Assembly (NCBI GenBank): GCA_039028635.1 | Contig: JBCCHV010000024.1 | Location: 1 to 64,000 of the forward strand | Length of the DNA stretch: 64,000 nucleotides | From: Acidobacteriota bacterium | Lineage (GTDB): Bacteria > Acidobacteriota > Thermoanaerobaculia > Multivoradales > JBCCEF01 | Direction of reading: 5' to 3' | Shown: in pieces, positions 50,646-58,966 of the stretch | Layout: each line of letters begins with the position of its first letter | Position numbering within the stretch: position 1 is the first letter of the stretch | Position numbers and translations under genes: made by a program | Notes under the pieces: model-generated | What the model was told of the DNA's origin: nothing | What the model saw: the letters and a program-made list of their open reading frames with translations, nothing else | Databases searched by the model: none

Positions 50646-50781
50646 ACGGGCCCCCCGTCGGGTAGCCCCCAAACGGCCTTCCGCGCGGGGTCCCCTTCCG
50701 TGGCGGGCGGGCGGCGATCCAAGCCGGGGTGTCCGGTGAGTCCGTCTCGAGACGGCGGACGAGCCAGACGGCAATTCAGAA
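50646..50781 (+). other. GC-rich hairpin-rich untranslated stretch
   Basis: Between the peroxidase stop and the terminator. It holds several possible stems (CCCG/CGGG near its start, CGGC/GCCG around 50710-50727, and GTCC...GGAC around 50742-50763 enclosing the palindrome GTCTCGAGAC). No coding potential or known riboswitch motif was recognised. It may be the 3' UTR or a 3' UTR-derived small RNA ending at the terminator. Confidence 0.3.
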
Positions 50782-50826
50782 AGGCCGCTGCGTGGCGCAA
50801 CCCCATTCGCAGCGGCCTCTTTTTTT
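50782..50826 (+). terminator. Intrinsic terminator after peroxidase gene
   Basis: An 11-base perfect stem, AGGCCGCTGCG (50782-50792) with CGCAGCGGCCT (50808-50818), 15-base loop, followed by C and seven T (50820-50826). Read leftward the stem is followed by a weaker T-run, so it may also serve the convergent panE gene. Confidence 0.9.
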
Positions 50827-50841
50827 GTCTGGAATCGAATC

Positions 50842-51768
50842 TCAGGACTCGCGTCGGGCGGCCCGTTCGCTCGGCAGCAGGCAGCGGTAGAGGAAGTCGT
50901 TGACCGGCACCTCGACGCCGGCCTGAGCCGCCAATCGCACCACCGCGCCGGTTTGCGATTCGAGCTCCGAAGGCCTGCCGGCCATCAGGTCGCGCTGCAT
51001 CGAAGCGGTGCCTGCCGGCGGCAGGCCGTCGAGAAAGGCGAGGGTGGCTTCGAGGGTGTGGTCGGAGAGGGCGATCCCCAGGGCGCGCGCCACCGCCACC
51101 ACTTCCTCCATCGACCGGCGCACCAGCTGGCGAGTTTCGGCCATTTGGCGGAAGACACCGAGCGGCACCCGGGTGATGGCTCCGATGCCGCTGACCGGTG
51201 CGATGAAGAGGAATTTCTTCCACATCGCCTTGCGGATGTCGTCGGGGGTTTCGGCGACGATGCCGGCTCCGTCGAGGGCGCTGGCGAGGTCTGCGACCCG
51301 CGGTGAGGCGGCGCCGTCGAGCTCGCCGAGGGCGATGGTCGGCTCGGCGCCGAGGTGGCGCACCACCGCCGGGGCGGTGGCCTCGCTGATGATCTTGCAC
51401 AGGCCACCGAGCACTCGACCGGGAAAGTGCTTGAGAAGCTGGTCCGGGGCCTCGACACCGTTTTGCAGTGGCAGCAAGGTGGTGTTCGGGCCGACCAGCG
51501 GTCGCAGGCTGGGAGCGACCTCCGGCACTTGCCAGGCCTTGACCGCCAGCAGCACCGCGTCGACCTCGCCGATGGCCTCGGGGCGCTCTTCGGCGCGTAC
51601 GTCGGCGAGGTGTAGATCGCCCTTCGGGCTGGTGAGCTCGAGGCCCTCTCGGCGGAGGGCGGCGAGGGTCTTGCCGCGGGCCAGGAAGGTCACCTCGTGG
51701 CCGCCTGCGGCGAGGCGGCCACCGAAGTAGAGCCCGACGGCTCCGGCACCGACGATTGCGAATCTCAT
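50842..51768 (-). CDS. panE: 2-dehydropantoate 2-reductase (ketopantoate reductase)
   Basis: A 308-residue NADPH-dependent enzyme: MRFAIVGAGAVGLYFGGRLA is the nucleotide-binding motif, LLAVKAWQVPEVAPSLRPLV and LLPLQNGVEAPDQLLKHFPG are typical, and MWKKFLFIAPVSGIGAITRV contains the catalytic Lys. DLMAGRPSELESQTGAVV is the C-terminal signature. It makes pantoate for coenzyme A; some ApbA/PanE homologues reduce other 2-keto acids. Monocistronic; its start is 24 bases from the second palindromic repeat. Confidence 0.88.
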   Translation of the reverse strand: MRFAIVGAGAVGLYFGGRLAAGGHEVTFLARGKTLAALRREGLELTSPKGDLHLADVRAEERPEAIGEVDAVLLAVKAWQVPEVAPSLRPLVGPNTTLLPLQNGVEAPDQLLKHFPGRVLGGLCKIISEATAPAVVRHLGAEPTIALGELDGAASPRVADLASALDGAGIVAETPDDIRKAMWKKFLFIAPVSGIGAITRVPLGVFRQMAETRQLVRRSMEEVVAVARALGIALSDHTLEATLAFLDGLPPAGTASMQRDLMAGRPSELESQTGAVVRLAAQAGVEVPVNDFLYRCLLPSERAARRES

Positions 51769-51791
51769 GCGGTTCGAATCTCCATTGTCGT

Positions 51792-51973
51792 CTAACCCGC
51801 CCTTCTCACCAGCTTTCCGCTGCGCGTCCCTATGTCCCGAAATCTGCTGCGTTTTCCGTCGCCTGCACTCCTCAGCACGTCGAGTACGGCGGCGTCGTGG
51901 CCGCGACGGACGCCCTGAATCTTCAAGAACCTACGGCCTGTCGCGAGGAAACCTCGTGAGAAGGCCGGGTTAA
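51792..51973. repeat. MITE-like palindromic repeat, copy 2
   Basis: A 182-base element, same orientation as copy 1 at 357-540. Its left end reads CTAACCCGCCCTTCTCACCA and its right end, reverse-complemented, TTAACCCGGCCTTCTCACGA. The interior is largely shared with copy 1, including the run TCTTCAAGAACCTACGGCCT present in part in both. The minus-strand translation of both copies (FLAxGRRFLKxQGxRR) looks protein-like but is a by-product of the repeat. It occupies the 312-base gap between panE and the DUF5668-like gene; the rest of this gap holds only a likely promoter/RBS for the latter. Confidence 0.85.
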
Positions 51974-52080
51974 CCGTAATCGACGGTACCCCGGTCGACC
52001 AAGGGCCGAGATCGAATCGGGCCGTGGGCTGGTATGGTCGGGCGCAGCCGAAACACAACCGCTGAGAGGAGATTGGGGCG

Positions 52081-52626
52081 ATGAGTGATGTGACTCCGTC
52101 GGCGTCCGGGGCACGCCGGCGCTATCTGGTGGTCGGTGTGGTGGTGGTGGCCGTGGCGCTCTGGCTGTTGCTCGACGCGGCCGGTGTCGGGGTGCCTCCG
52201 CTGCGTCAATTCTGGCCCGTCTTCGCCATTCTCGGGGGCCTCGCCTCGGCGGTCGACTTCTTCGTCGGCACTCGGCGTCCGAGCTCCCTGGGCAAGGCCG
52301 CGGCCGGCATCGGCACCGGTGCCCTCTTCTTTTCGCTGACCTACGGCTATCTGAGCTGGCGGCCGCTTCTGGACTGGCTGCCGGGGATTCCTCTGATCGT
52401 CGGCTTCGCCTTGCTCACCACCTGGCTCGCCGGTGGCTTGCGCAAGCCGCCGCTGCTGGTCTGGGGAGCGGTGCTCGCTGGCCTCGGATTGACCGCCTTC
52501 GCCAGTCGCTACGACTGGCTCGAGAGGATTCTGCCGTCGCCCATCGTTTTCTGGGCGGTGCTTCTGCTGGCCCTCGGCCTGTACATGATTTGGCGCGCCT
52601 TTCGGAAGGATCGTGGTACGGCCTGA
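52081..52626 (+). CDS. LiaF/DUF5668-like membrane protein
   Basis: A 181-residue protein with GAGGAG upstream. Hydrophobic helices: YLVVGVVVVAVALWLLLDAA, LRQFWPVFAILGGLASAVDF, GIPLIVGFALLTTWLAGG, LLVWGAVLAGLGLTAFASRY and VFWAVLLLALGLYMIWRAF. The FWPVFAILGG and VFWAVLLLALGLYMI segments resemble DUF5668/LiaI-LiaF transmembrane modules, of stress-response membrane proteins. Function not assigned. Confidence 0.6.
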   Translation: MSDVTPSASGARRRYLVVGVVVVAVALWLLLDAAGVGVPPLRQFWPVFAILGGLASAVDFFVGTRRPSSLGKAAAGIGTGALFFSLTYGYLSWRPLLDWLPGIPLIVGFALLTTWLAGGLRKPPLLVWGAVLAGLGLTAFASRYDWLERILPSPIVFWAVLLLALGLYMIWRAFRKDRGTA

Positions 52627-52713
52627 GGGGCTGTTAAGCTCGCCGCGCCGGGCACTCCGGCAGCTTCTCGACGAACCGACCGACCCATCCGCTTTTCTGA
52701 CGAGGACCGACCC

Positions 52714-53691
52714 ATGAAGAACCCCGTTCGCGTGGCCATCACCGGCGCGGCCGGCAATATCGGATACGCCCTGGCCTTTCGCATCGCCGCCGGCGACATG
52801 CTGGGCCCGGATCAGCCCGTGATCCTGCAACTGATCGAGATTCCGCCGGCGATGGACGCCCTCGGTGGGGTCGTCATGGAGCTCAACGACTGCGCCTTCC
52901 CGCTGCTCCACGGCATCGTCGCGACCTCCGAGCTCGAAGCCGGTTTCCGGGACGCCGACTTCGCCCTCCTGGTGGGCGCTCGGCCGCGTGGACCCGGCAT
53001 GGAGCGCAACGATCTCTTGGGGGCCAACGGCAAGATCTTCGGACCTCAGGGCAAGGCGATCAACGATCACGCTTCGCGCGGCGTCAAGGTTCTGGTGGTG
53101 GGCAATCCCGCCAACACCAACGCCCTGATCGCGGCGGCCAACGCCCCCGATCTCGATCCCCGCCAGTTCACCGCCATGACCCGCCTCGACCACAACCGGG
53201 CGATCAGCCAGCTCGCCGAGAAGACCGGTGCCCACGCCACCGATATCCGGCGGATGATCATCTGGGGCAACCACTCCTCGACTCAGTATCCGGACATCGC
53301 CCACGCCACCATCGCGGGCGATGCCGCCGCCTCGCAGGTCGACCAGGACTGGTACCGCGACACTTTCATTCCGACGGTGCAGAAGCGCGGTGCCGCCATC
53401 ATCCAGGCGCGCGGCGCATCCTCGGCGGCCTCGGCGGCCTCGGCGGCCATCGATCACATGCGCAGCTGGTCCCTGGGATTGGACGAAGGCGATTGGGTGA
53501 GCATGGCGGTGCCGTCGGACGGCAGCTACGGCATTGCCCCTGGGGTGATCTATTCCTTCCCCTGCGTTTGTCGGGACGGTGACTGGAGCATCGTTCAGGA
53601 TCTCGAGATCGATGACTTCAGCCGCCAGCGGATGGAGGCCACGGACGCCGAGCTGCGCGAAGAGCGCGACGCCGTTCGCGATCTCCTGTAA
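52714..53691 (+). CDS. mdh: Malate dehydrogenase
   Basis: A 325-residue NAD-dependent enzyme interconverting malate and oxaloacetate. [20 protein letters not shown] (7-26) binds [19 protein letters not shown] contains the substrate Arg pair, [18 protein letters not shown] and [17 protein letters not shown] carry substrate residues, and [14 protein letters not shown] contains the catalytic His. This is the cytosolic-type (MDH group I) form. Provides oxaloacetate for the citrate synthase encoded at 24.4 kb. AGGACC-type weak RBS; followed by a DoxX-like gene after 69 bases. Confidence 0.95.
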   Translation: MKNPVRVAITGAAGNIGYALAFRIAAGDMLGPDQPVILQLIEIPPAMDALGGVVMELNDCAFPLLHGIVATSELEAGFRDADFALLVGARPRGPGMERNDLLGANGKIFGPQGKAINDHASRGVKVLVVGNPANTNALIAAANAPDLDPRQFTAMTRLDHNRAISQLAEKTGAHATDIRRMIIWGNHSSTQYPDIAHATIAGDAAASQVDQDWYRDTFIPTVQKRGAAIIQARGASSAASAASAAIDHMRSWSLGLDEGDWVSMAVPSDGSYGIAPGVIYSFPCVCRDGDWSIVQDLEIDDFSRQRMEATDAELREERDAVRDLL

Positions 53692-53760
53692 GCCCGGGTA
53701 GAAAGCCGTTCACCGCTGTTCGAGGACTTGGCCCCCGAGGCCTCTCGGAAAGGAGCTCCC

Positions 53761-54138
53761 ATGCGTTGGCTCGACCTGTTGACCCGCTTCGCCCTGGCGG
53801 CGATCTTCATCGTCTTCGGACTGAACGGATTCTTCAAGTTCCTGCCGGTGCCGGAGCTGCAGCCGGACGCCGCCTCGTTCATCGGACTTCTGATCGGCTC
53901 CGGCTACATGAAGGTGGTCAAGCTGATCGAGATCATCGGCGGCATCCTGCTGTTGGTCAACCGCCGCCCGCTGGGGCTCACCCTGCTCGGTCCGGTGGTG
54001 GTCAACATCATGCTCTTCCACCTCCTCTTCGATCCCGCCAGCATGGCGCCGGGGGTGGTCGTGCTAGTGCTCTGGGCTTTCCAGATGTGGCGCCACTGGG
54101 GCGCCTTCGCGGGCCTCTTGAAGGCCGGACAGGCCTGA
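53761..54138 (+). CDS. DoxX-like membrane protein
   Basis: A 125-residue protein, GGAAAGGAG before ATG. Four hydrophobic helices: LLTRFALAAIFIVFGLNGFF, MKVVKLIEIIGGILLLVNRR, GLTLLGPVVVNIMLFHLLFD and GVVVLVLWAFQMWRHWGAFA. The overall pattern is that of DoxX/SURF4-type small integral membrane proteins. Function unknown, probably redox or membrane homeostasis. Confidence 0.75.
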   Translation: MRWLDLLTRFALAAIFIVFGLNGFFKFLPVPELQPDAASFIGLLIGSGYMKVVKLIEIIGGILLLVNRRPLGLTLLGPVVVNIMLFHLLFDPASMAPGVVVLVLWAFQMWRHWGAFAGLLKAGQA

Positions 54139-54157
54139 TTAGAAGACCGGCGGCGCC

Positions 54158-54589
54158 TCAGCCGCCGGTCGCTTCCACCAGCCGGTCGGCGATCGCCGCC
54201 GGGATCGGAATCGGCTTGAGTCCTGCCGGGTCGTCGAGAATGCAGCAGACGGAGGAAATGCGACCCCGGGCGACGTGGCGCTCGCCGAGCCAGAAGTCCG
54301 CTTCGTAGGTCATCGAGCTGTGGCCCTTGCGCGCCACCCGCAGGCGGATCTCGACCTCGTCGCCGTAGCGCAGGGGGCTGAGGTAACGGCACTGGGCCTC
54401 GACCCGCGGCCAGCCGATGGTGTGGCCTTCGTGGCGGCTGTGGACGAGAGTGCCGAGGGAACGCAGTAGCTCGTGCTCGGCGGTTTCCATATAGACGAAG
54501 AAGCGCGAGAAGTGGACGATGCCGCCGGTGTCCGTGTCGGCGAACTCGACGCGCCGGAAGACCTTGAATTCTGAGATGGGTTCGGCCAT
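54158..54589 (-). CDS. Hotdog-fold acyl-CoA thioesterase (4HBT/YbgC-like)
   Basis: A 143-residue hotdog protein: VFRRVEFADTDTGGIVHFSR contains the catalytic Asp of the 4HBT/YbgC type, RFFVYMETAEHELLRSLGTL the hot-dog helix, and VEAQCRYLSPLRYGDEVEIR and SSMTYEADFWLGERHVARGR the strands. It hydrolyses acyl-CoA or acyl-ACP thioesters; substrate unknown. Convergent with the DoxX-like gene (19 bases). Confidence 0.85.
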   Translation of the reverse strand: MAEPISEFKVFRRVEFADTDTGGIVHFSRFFVYMETAEHELLRSLGTLVHSRHEGHTIGWPRVEAQCRYLSPLRYGDEVEIRLRVARKGHSSMTYEADFWLGERHVARGRISSVCCILDDPAGLKPIPIPAAIADRLVEATGG

Positions 54590-54631
54590 GGCCGAGGAGT
54601 ATAGCGAGGGTCTATTATGCCCTGTCTCAGG

Positions 54632-54677
54632 AGTTTATATGCATATATTTGAATAATATTTATCATCGGCATAGGAT
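54632..54677 (+). promoter_or_regulatory. AT-rich promoter with palindrome before secreted protein gene
   Basis: In a divergent gap: palindrome TATATGCATATA (54636-54647), then TTGAAT (54649-54654), 17 bases, and TAGGAT (54672-54677), a reasonable sigma-70-like promoter for the rightward gene at 54762. The palindrome could be an operator. Confidence 0.5.
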
Positions 54678-54761
54678 GCCCGCAGAGGACGAATCTGGTC
54701 TTCACCCGGCGACTCGCTTGGCCGGTGAAGGCCCCAAACGACTCCTGGAAAGGAGACATCG

Positions 54762-55355
54762 ATGCAGCGCAGCCAGCAATGGTTGAAGGGGATTGTCTTG
54801 CTCGCCGTGGCCCTGGGATGGGTTTCGTCGGCCCACGGTTCGACCTTCGTACGGGCCGGCCTCGACAAGCTCGTGGCCGACAACGAATCGATCGTGGTGG
54901 CCGAGGTCCTGGGCGCCGAGTCCTACTGGAACCAGGGCGGGACTCTGATGCTGACGGACGTTCGTCTGGCGGTTTCGGAGGTCCTCAAGGGGGACGCGTC
55001 GAAGAAGAGTGGTGACGAGCTCACGGTGACCCTCCTCGGGGGCACGATCGGTGATCTTTCGACGGTGATCGTCGGCGGTGCGAATCTCGAGCCGCAGAGC
55101 TCCTACGTGCTGTTCGTCAACCGTGAGGATCTGCCCGGAGCGCCGGCGGTCGAAACCGTGCGCGATCATTCCCAGGGCGCCTTCGAGCTCGTCGAGGAGC
55201 AGGGCGAGATGAAGGCCGTCAGCCAGGCCAAGGACCACGGCCTCTATCCCGACGCCCAGGGCAAGACGGAGGTGCCCTTCGGGCCCGAAGGGGTCGGCCT
55301 CGATGAGCTCAAGCAGGCCATACAGGATCAGGTCAAGGCCCAGGAGGTGAAGTGA
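54762..55355 (+). CDS. Secreted protein of unknown function, partner of matrixin
   Basis: A 197-residue protein with GGAAAGGAG before ATG and a signal peptide (WLKGIVLLAVALGWVSSAHG). The mature part opens STFVRAGLDKLVADNESIVV and has VRLAVSEVLKGDASKKSGDE, VTLLGGTIGDLSTVIVGGAN, LEPQSSYVLFVNREDL and a charged C-terminus. The pattern is one often seen just upstream of secreted matrixin-like proteases (as recalled), and its stop overlaps the matrixin start region. Possibly an inhibitor or chaperone-like partner; no direct evidence. Confidence 0.6.
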   Translation: MQRSQQWLKGIVLLAVALGWVSSAHGSTFVRAGLDKLVADNESIVVAEVLGAESYWNQGGTLMLTDVRLAVSEVLKGDASKKSGDELTVTLLGGTIGDLSTVIVGGANLEPQSSYVLFVNREDLPGAPAVETVRDHSQGAFELVEEQGEMKAVSQAKDHGLYPDAQGKTEVPFGPEGVGLDELKQAIQDQVKAQEVK

Positions 55356-56311
55356 TGATGCGGCTCGCTCGAATCACCCTCGCGGTCGCCGTCAGCTTGG
55401 CGGTCGCTCTCCCGGCCTTCGCTTTTCGCATGATCCAGGCCAACGCCAACGGTCGCGTCACCGGTGGCAACCTGGTCGCTTGCAACGCTGCCGGTGGCTT
55501 TGCCCATTGGACGACCCTCGAAATCGGCTGGCGGATCAACCAGGCGAACCAGGGCTGGCCCGCCGTCGGGCCGCTGCGCAACGCCATCGACGCCTGGAAC
55601 GAGGTCACCGGCGACGGCTATGTGCTGGATTATGACTGGACCACCAACAACGGCTTCGCCACCGACGGCATCAATACCGTCCTGTGGGCGCCGGGGAACG
55701 GCTGCGTCGGAGACTGTTTGGCGCTGACCGCTCTGGTGATTCAGAACGGGCAGGAGATCATCGAGTCCGACATCACTTTCAACAACAACGTCACCTGGAC
55801 CAACACCGGGGCCAACTTCGATCGCGAGACGGTGCTGATCCACGAGCTCGGCCACTCCCTCGGCATCCATCACTCGGAAGTCGCCAGCCCGCGGCCGATC
55901 ATGCGGGCCGGCTATGTCGGCAAGCAGCACTTCCTGACCAATGACGATCGCGAGGCCCTGCGTTGTTCCTACGATCGCTATCACCCCTGCACGGCGGCAC
56001 CGCCGACGCCGCTCCACATCTCCGGTCCCGATCGCGATCTCTGTCAGGGCGCCGACGAGCAGTATCGAACGCCGCACATCCCGGGAGCGGAGAGCTATCG
56101 CTGGGAGGTGCTCAATCACTTCTTCAGCACCACCAGCACGGCCAACTACATCTACTTGAGCGGCTGGTACTTCCAGACGCCAGGACCCTACTCGATTCGG
56201 GTGAGGTCGCAGAACGACTGCGGCTCGAGCGCCTGGCGCCAGGGGACGATCTGGGTGCTGCCCAACTCGGACCCGGCCTGCGGCGGCTGTAACGGCCGGT
56301 TCTGTTTCTAG
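55352..56311 (+). CDS. Secreted matrixin-type zinc metalloprotease
   Basis: Start is GTG 55352 or, more likely, ATG 55355 or 55358 behind CAGGAGGTGAAG. Signal peptide ends near LPAFAF. The catalytic motif VLIHELGHSLGIHHSEV (~170) is the zinc-binding HExGHxxGxxH, with a downstream IMRAG Met-turn (PRPIMRAGYVGKQ). A C-terminal ~100-residue Ig-like portion (ISGPDRDLCQGADEQYRTPH to the end) has several Cys and may bind a substrate or surface. Overlaps the preceding partner gene, so the two should be co-expressed. Confidence 0.85.
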   Translation: MMMRLARITLAVAVSLAVALPAFAFRMIQANANGRVTGGNLVACNAAGGFAHWTTLEIGWRINQANQGWPAVGPLRNAIDAWNEVTGDGYVLDYDWTTNNGFATDGINTVLWAPGNGCVGDCLALTALVIQNGQEIIESDITFNNNVTWTNTGANFDRETVLIHELGHSLGIHHSEVASPRPIMRAGYVGKQHFLTNDDREALRCSYDRYHPCTAAPPTPLHISGPDRDLCQGADEQYRTPHIPGAESYRWEVLNHFFSTTSTANYIYLSGWYFQTPGPYSIRVRSQNDCGSSAWRQGTIWVLPNSDPACGGCNGRFCF

Positions 56312-56345
56312 GCCGGGGATTCGCTCGCAGCGCCGGCGGCGCGGG

Positions 56346-57680
56346 TCAAACGGCCTGCGCCGCTTCTTCGTTCCGGGTGGGTTCCCCGGCCTGAGCCGCG
56401 CCTTCCAACACCGCCCGGTAGACCGCGAGGGTTTCCTCGGCCATCGCCTGGGCGTGGAAGCGGCGGTGGACGAGATCGCGGCCGCGGCGGCCGAGCTCGT
56501 GGCGCAGGTTCGGGCTGTCGAGCAGGCGCTCGAGGCCGTGCACCAAGTCATCGACGGAACCGGGATCGGTGAGCACGCCGCCGCCGGTGGCCTGGATGAT
56601 CTCCGGAAAGGCGCCATGGCGTGGCTGCACCACCGGCACGCCGTGGGCCAGAGCTTCGAGCACCGAGAGGCCCTTGGGCTCGCGGTAAACGGTGGGGACG
56701 GAGAAGATGTCGAGGCGCGACAGCAGGTCGAGCTTGCCCTGGCGGTCGACCTCCCCGTGGAAGGTGACGCGGTCGGCGAAGCCGGCATCGGCGACGCGCT
56801 GCTCGAGGCCGGCGACAAAGGGGCGGTCTCGGGGACCGACGTAGCCCGCGACTTCGAGCCGCGGTGCGGGATTCTTCGCGGCGATCTTCAGAAACGCCTC
56901 GACCAGCAGATCGAGCCCTTTCTCCGGGCACTGGCGGGCCAGATAGCCGATCAGCGGCGGTGCTTGCGGGTCCCTTTCGGTGGCGTCCGGGACGTCGCTC
57001 AGGCGAATCCCCAGCGGCACGACGAAAGTGTTCTCGGGCGGCAGCGCCAGACGCTCTTTGAGCTCTTCGGTGTAGTAGCGGCTGGTCGCGACGTAGGCGT
57101 CGGCGTCACCGGCGCGGCGGCGCAGCTCGTCGCTGACGCGCTGGCGCCAGCTCTCTGGCAGGTAGTCGAGAAAGAGATCCTCCCCGGTCAAACCGCAGAT
57201 CACCGGCACGCCGAGGGCCTGGCGCATGGCCGGGGCCATGCCGAGGAGGAGGGCGTTGGTGAGCTGAACCAAGTCGGGCTGATAGTCCTGCAGCCAATCG
57301 ACCAGCTTTTGGAGCTCCTTGGCCTGGCGACCGTCTTCCCCCTGCAGTACCGACAGGGTGAGCTCACCGAGCTCGCCGGCGTCGGTCGACGAGCTCAGCT
57401 TCGAGACCTGATTGAGCAGGCCGCGGTTGTCGAGCCAGCGCTCGACGAAGGCCGGCATGCGGCGAAAGAACCGGCTCTTCTGCTGCAGATAGACGTTGAC
57501 GGCGCCATAGAAGACGCGGTCGGCGCTGACGTCGTCTTCGTCCGTGCGCAGCGGCGTGTAGATGGGCAGCAGGGCGACCTCGTGGCCGGCCTCGATCAAG
57601 GCGGCGGCGAGGGTGTTGTCGTGCAGACAGCTACCGCAGTACATGCCGGCGGCGCCGGCGGCGATGTAGGCGATTCTCAT
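56346..57680 (-). CDS. GT4-family glycosyltransferase
   Basis: A 444-residue GT-B enzyme: MRIAYIAAGAAGMYCGSCLH and LAAALIEAGHEVALLPIYTP at the N-terminus, then PPLIGYLARQCPEKGLDLLV (donor-site start), VTFHGEVDRQGKLDLLSRLD and FSVPTVYREPKGLSVLEALA with HGVPVVQPRHGAFPEII, the EX7E-type donor motif. It transfers a nucleotide sugar to an unknown acceptor. ATG 57680 overlaps the stop of the halogenase-like gene (ATGA). Last gene of the leftward 64-56 kb operon. Confidence 0.88.
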   Translation of the reverse strand: MRIAYIAAGAAGMYCGSCLHDNTLAAALIEAGHEVALLPIYTPLRTDEDDVSADRVFYGAVNVYLQQKSRFFRRMPAFVERWLDNRGLLNQVSKLSSSTDAGELGELTLSVLQGEDGRQAKELQKLVDWLQDYQPDLVQLTNALLLGMAPAMRQALGVPVICGLTGEDLFLDYLPESWRQRVSDELRRRAGDADAYVATSRYYTEELKERLALPPENTFVVPLGIRLSDVPDATERDPQAPPLIGYLARQCPEKGLDLLVEAFLKIAAKNPAPRLEVAGYVGPRDRPFVAGLEQRVADAGFADRVTFHGEVDRQGKLDLLSRLDIFSVPTVYREPKGLSVLEALAHGVPVVQPRHGAFPEIIQATGGGVLTDPGSVDDLVHGLERLLDSPNLRHELGRRGRDLVHRRFHAQAMAEETLAVYRAVLEGAAQAGEPTRNEEAAQAV

Positions 57681-58954
57681 CGTCCGGTGGCGGCGATCGG
57701 TGCGGCCTCCTGGCTCTGGAACTCGTCGAGGGCAGTGATCAGGTGATCCACCGGTCGGCGGTAGACGTTGCCCACCAGCAGGTCGACGACGGCCTCGCGG
57801 CAATCCGGGAAGCGCTCGAGGAACTTGGCGAAGGAGAAACCGCGGTCGTAGAAGGCGTAGACCAGCCGCTTGACGGCGGTCATGCCGGCGACGAACTCGT
57901 CCTCGTTGCGGCGCAGGCTGGCTTCCGAGAGATCGTCCTCGGCGAGGCCCTCGAGCAGGGCGTCGGCGGCGATCTCGCCGGACCTCAGGGCGAGGAAGAC
58001 ACCGGAGGAGTAAATCGGGTCGATGAAGCCAAAGGCGTCCCCGGCCAGGATCCAGCCGTCGCCGGCCATCTGAGTCGAGAGGTACGAGAAGTCTTTCAGC
58101 ACCTTGACGTCGCGGACCTGGCGCGCTCCCTCCAGGCGCTCGGCGAGGGCCGAGCAGAGGGCGAGCTCTTCGTCGAACACCTTCTGCGGATCCCGCGGGC
58201 GGCCCTTGGTCAGATAGTCGATGTGACCGACGACGCCGACGCTGACCTTGCCTCCGGGCAGCGGAATGAACCAGAACCAGGAGTCCTGGTTCTCGGTGTG
58301 CAGGATGAGGGTGGCCCCGCGGTCGATGCCGTCGTCGAAGTGGGCGCCCTCGTAGTGGGTGAAGTAGGAGGCGTTCTTCAGACAGGGGTGCAGCTCCTGG
58401 ATTTTGAGCTTGCGCGACAGCAGGGCACGCTGGCCGCTGGCGTCGACCACCGCCCGGCAACTCAGCTCGCGGGCCGGACCACCGGCGACTTCGGCGCGCA
58501 CGCCGCGGGCGCGGTCGCCCTCGAAGAGCACTTCCCGCACCGGCGAGGAGAACTGCACCTCGGCGCCCTTCTTGCGGGCGTTGTCGAGCAGCATGCCGTC
58601 GAACTCGCTGCGCAGCACCTGCCAGGTCTGGGAGGAGTCGTGGTCGTCCGTCTCGTGGAAGTAGAAGGGCGACGAGCCGCGGCCGTGGCGGTTGAAGAAC
58701 TGCACCGAGTACTTCTTCGGGAAGGCGCTCTCCTTCATCTCGTCGAGCACGCCGAGGCGTTCGAGGGTCCAGTAGGTCGCCGGCATCAGCGATTCGCCGA
58801 TCTTGAAGGCCGGCCGCTCGGCGCGCTCGAGGAGCAGCACCCGGTGACCGGCTTCGGCCACCAGGGTGGCGGTAGTGGCGCCGGCCGGGCCGCCGCCGAT
58901 GACGATGACGTCGTAGTCGTATGAAGTTGCAGCATTCGCTGGTTCTGGGGTCAC
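57677..58954 (-). CDS. Flavin-dependent halogenase-like / FAD oxidoreductase
   Basis: A 425-residue flavoprotein with GTG start. VIVIGGGPAGATTATLVAEA binds FAD, FKIGESLMPATYWTLERLGV is the second conserved motif, DSWFWFIPLPGGKVSVGVVG includes the WxWxIP-like motif characteristic of flavin halogenases, and WILAGDAFGFIDPIYSSGVF the FAD ribityl motif. Non-halogenating relatives exist, so either halogenation or hydroxylation is possible. It sits between a TonB receptor and a glycosyltransferase, suggesting tailoring of a transported or exported compound. Confidence 0.75.
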   Translation of the reverse strand: MTPEPANAATSYDYDVIVIGGGPAGATTATLVAEAGHRVLLLERAERPAFKIGESLMPATYWTLERLGVLDEMKESAFPKKYSVQFFNRHGRGSSPFYFHETDDHDSSQTWQVLRSEFDGMLLDNARKKGAEVQFSSPVREVLFEGDRARGVRAEVAGGPARELSCRAVVDASGQRALLSRKLKIQELHPCLKNASYFTHYEGAHFDDGIDRGATLILHTENQDSWFWFIPLPGGKVSVGVVGHIDYLTKGRPRDPQKVFDEELALCSALAERLEGARQVRDVKVLKDFSYLSTQMAGDGWILAGDAFGFIDPIYSSGVFLALRSGEIAADALLEGLAEDDLSEASLRRNEDEFVAGMTAVKRLVYAFYDRGFSFAKFLERFPDCREAVVDLLVGNVYRRPVDHLITALDEFQSQEAAPIAATGR

Positions 58955-58966
58955 GGCGGGGCTCTC

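Noticed and set aside
50730-50775. Segment GGTGAGTCCG...CGGACGAG similar to a hammerhead ribozyme core.
   Set aside because: The essential CUGANGA and GAAA residues and a cleavage triplet in the correct place are missing; it is probably part of GC-rich hairpins.
51765-51790. GGTTCGAATC resembling a tRNA T-loop.
   Set aside because: Flanking bases do not form a T-stem and no acceptor, D or anticodon arms can be built; it is the region just before panE.
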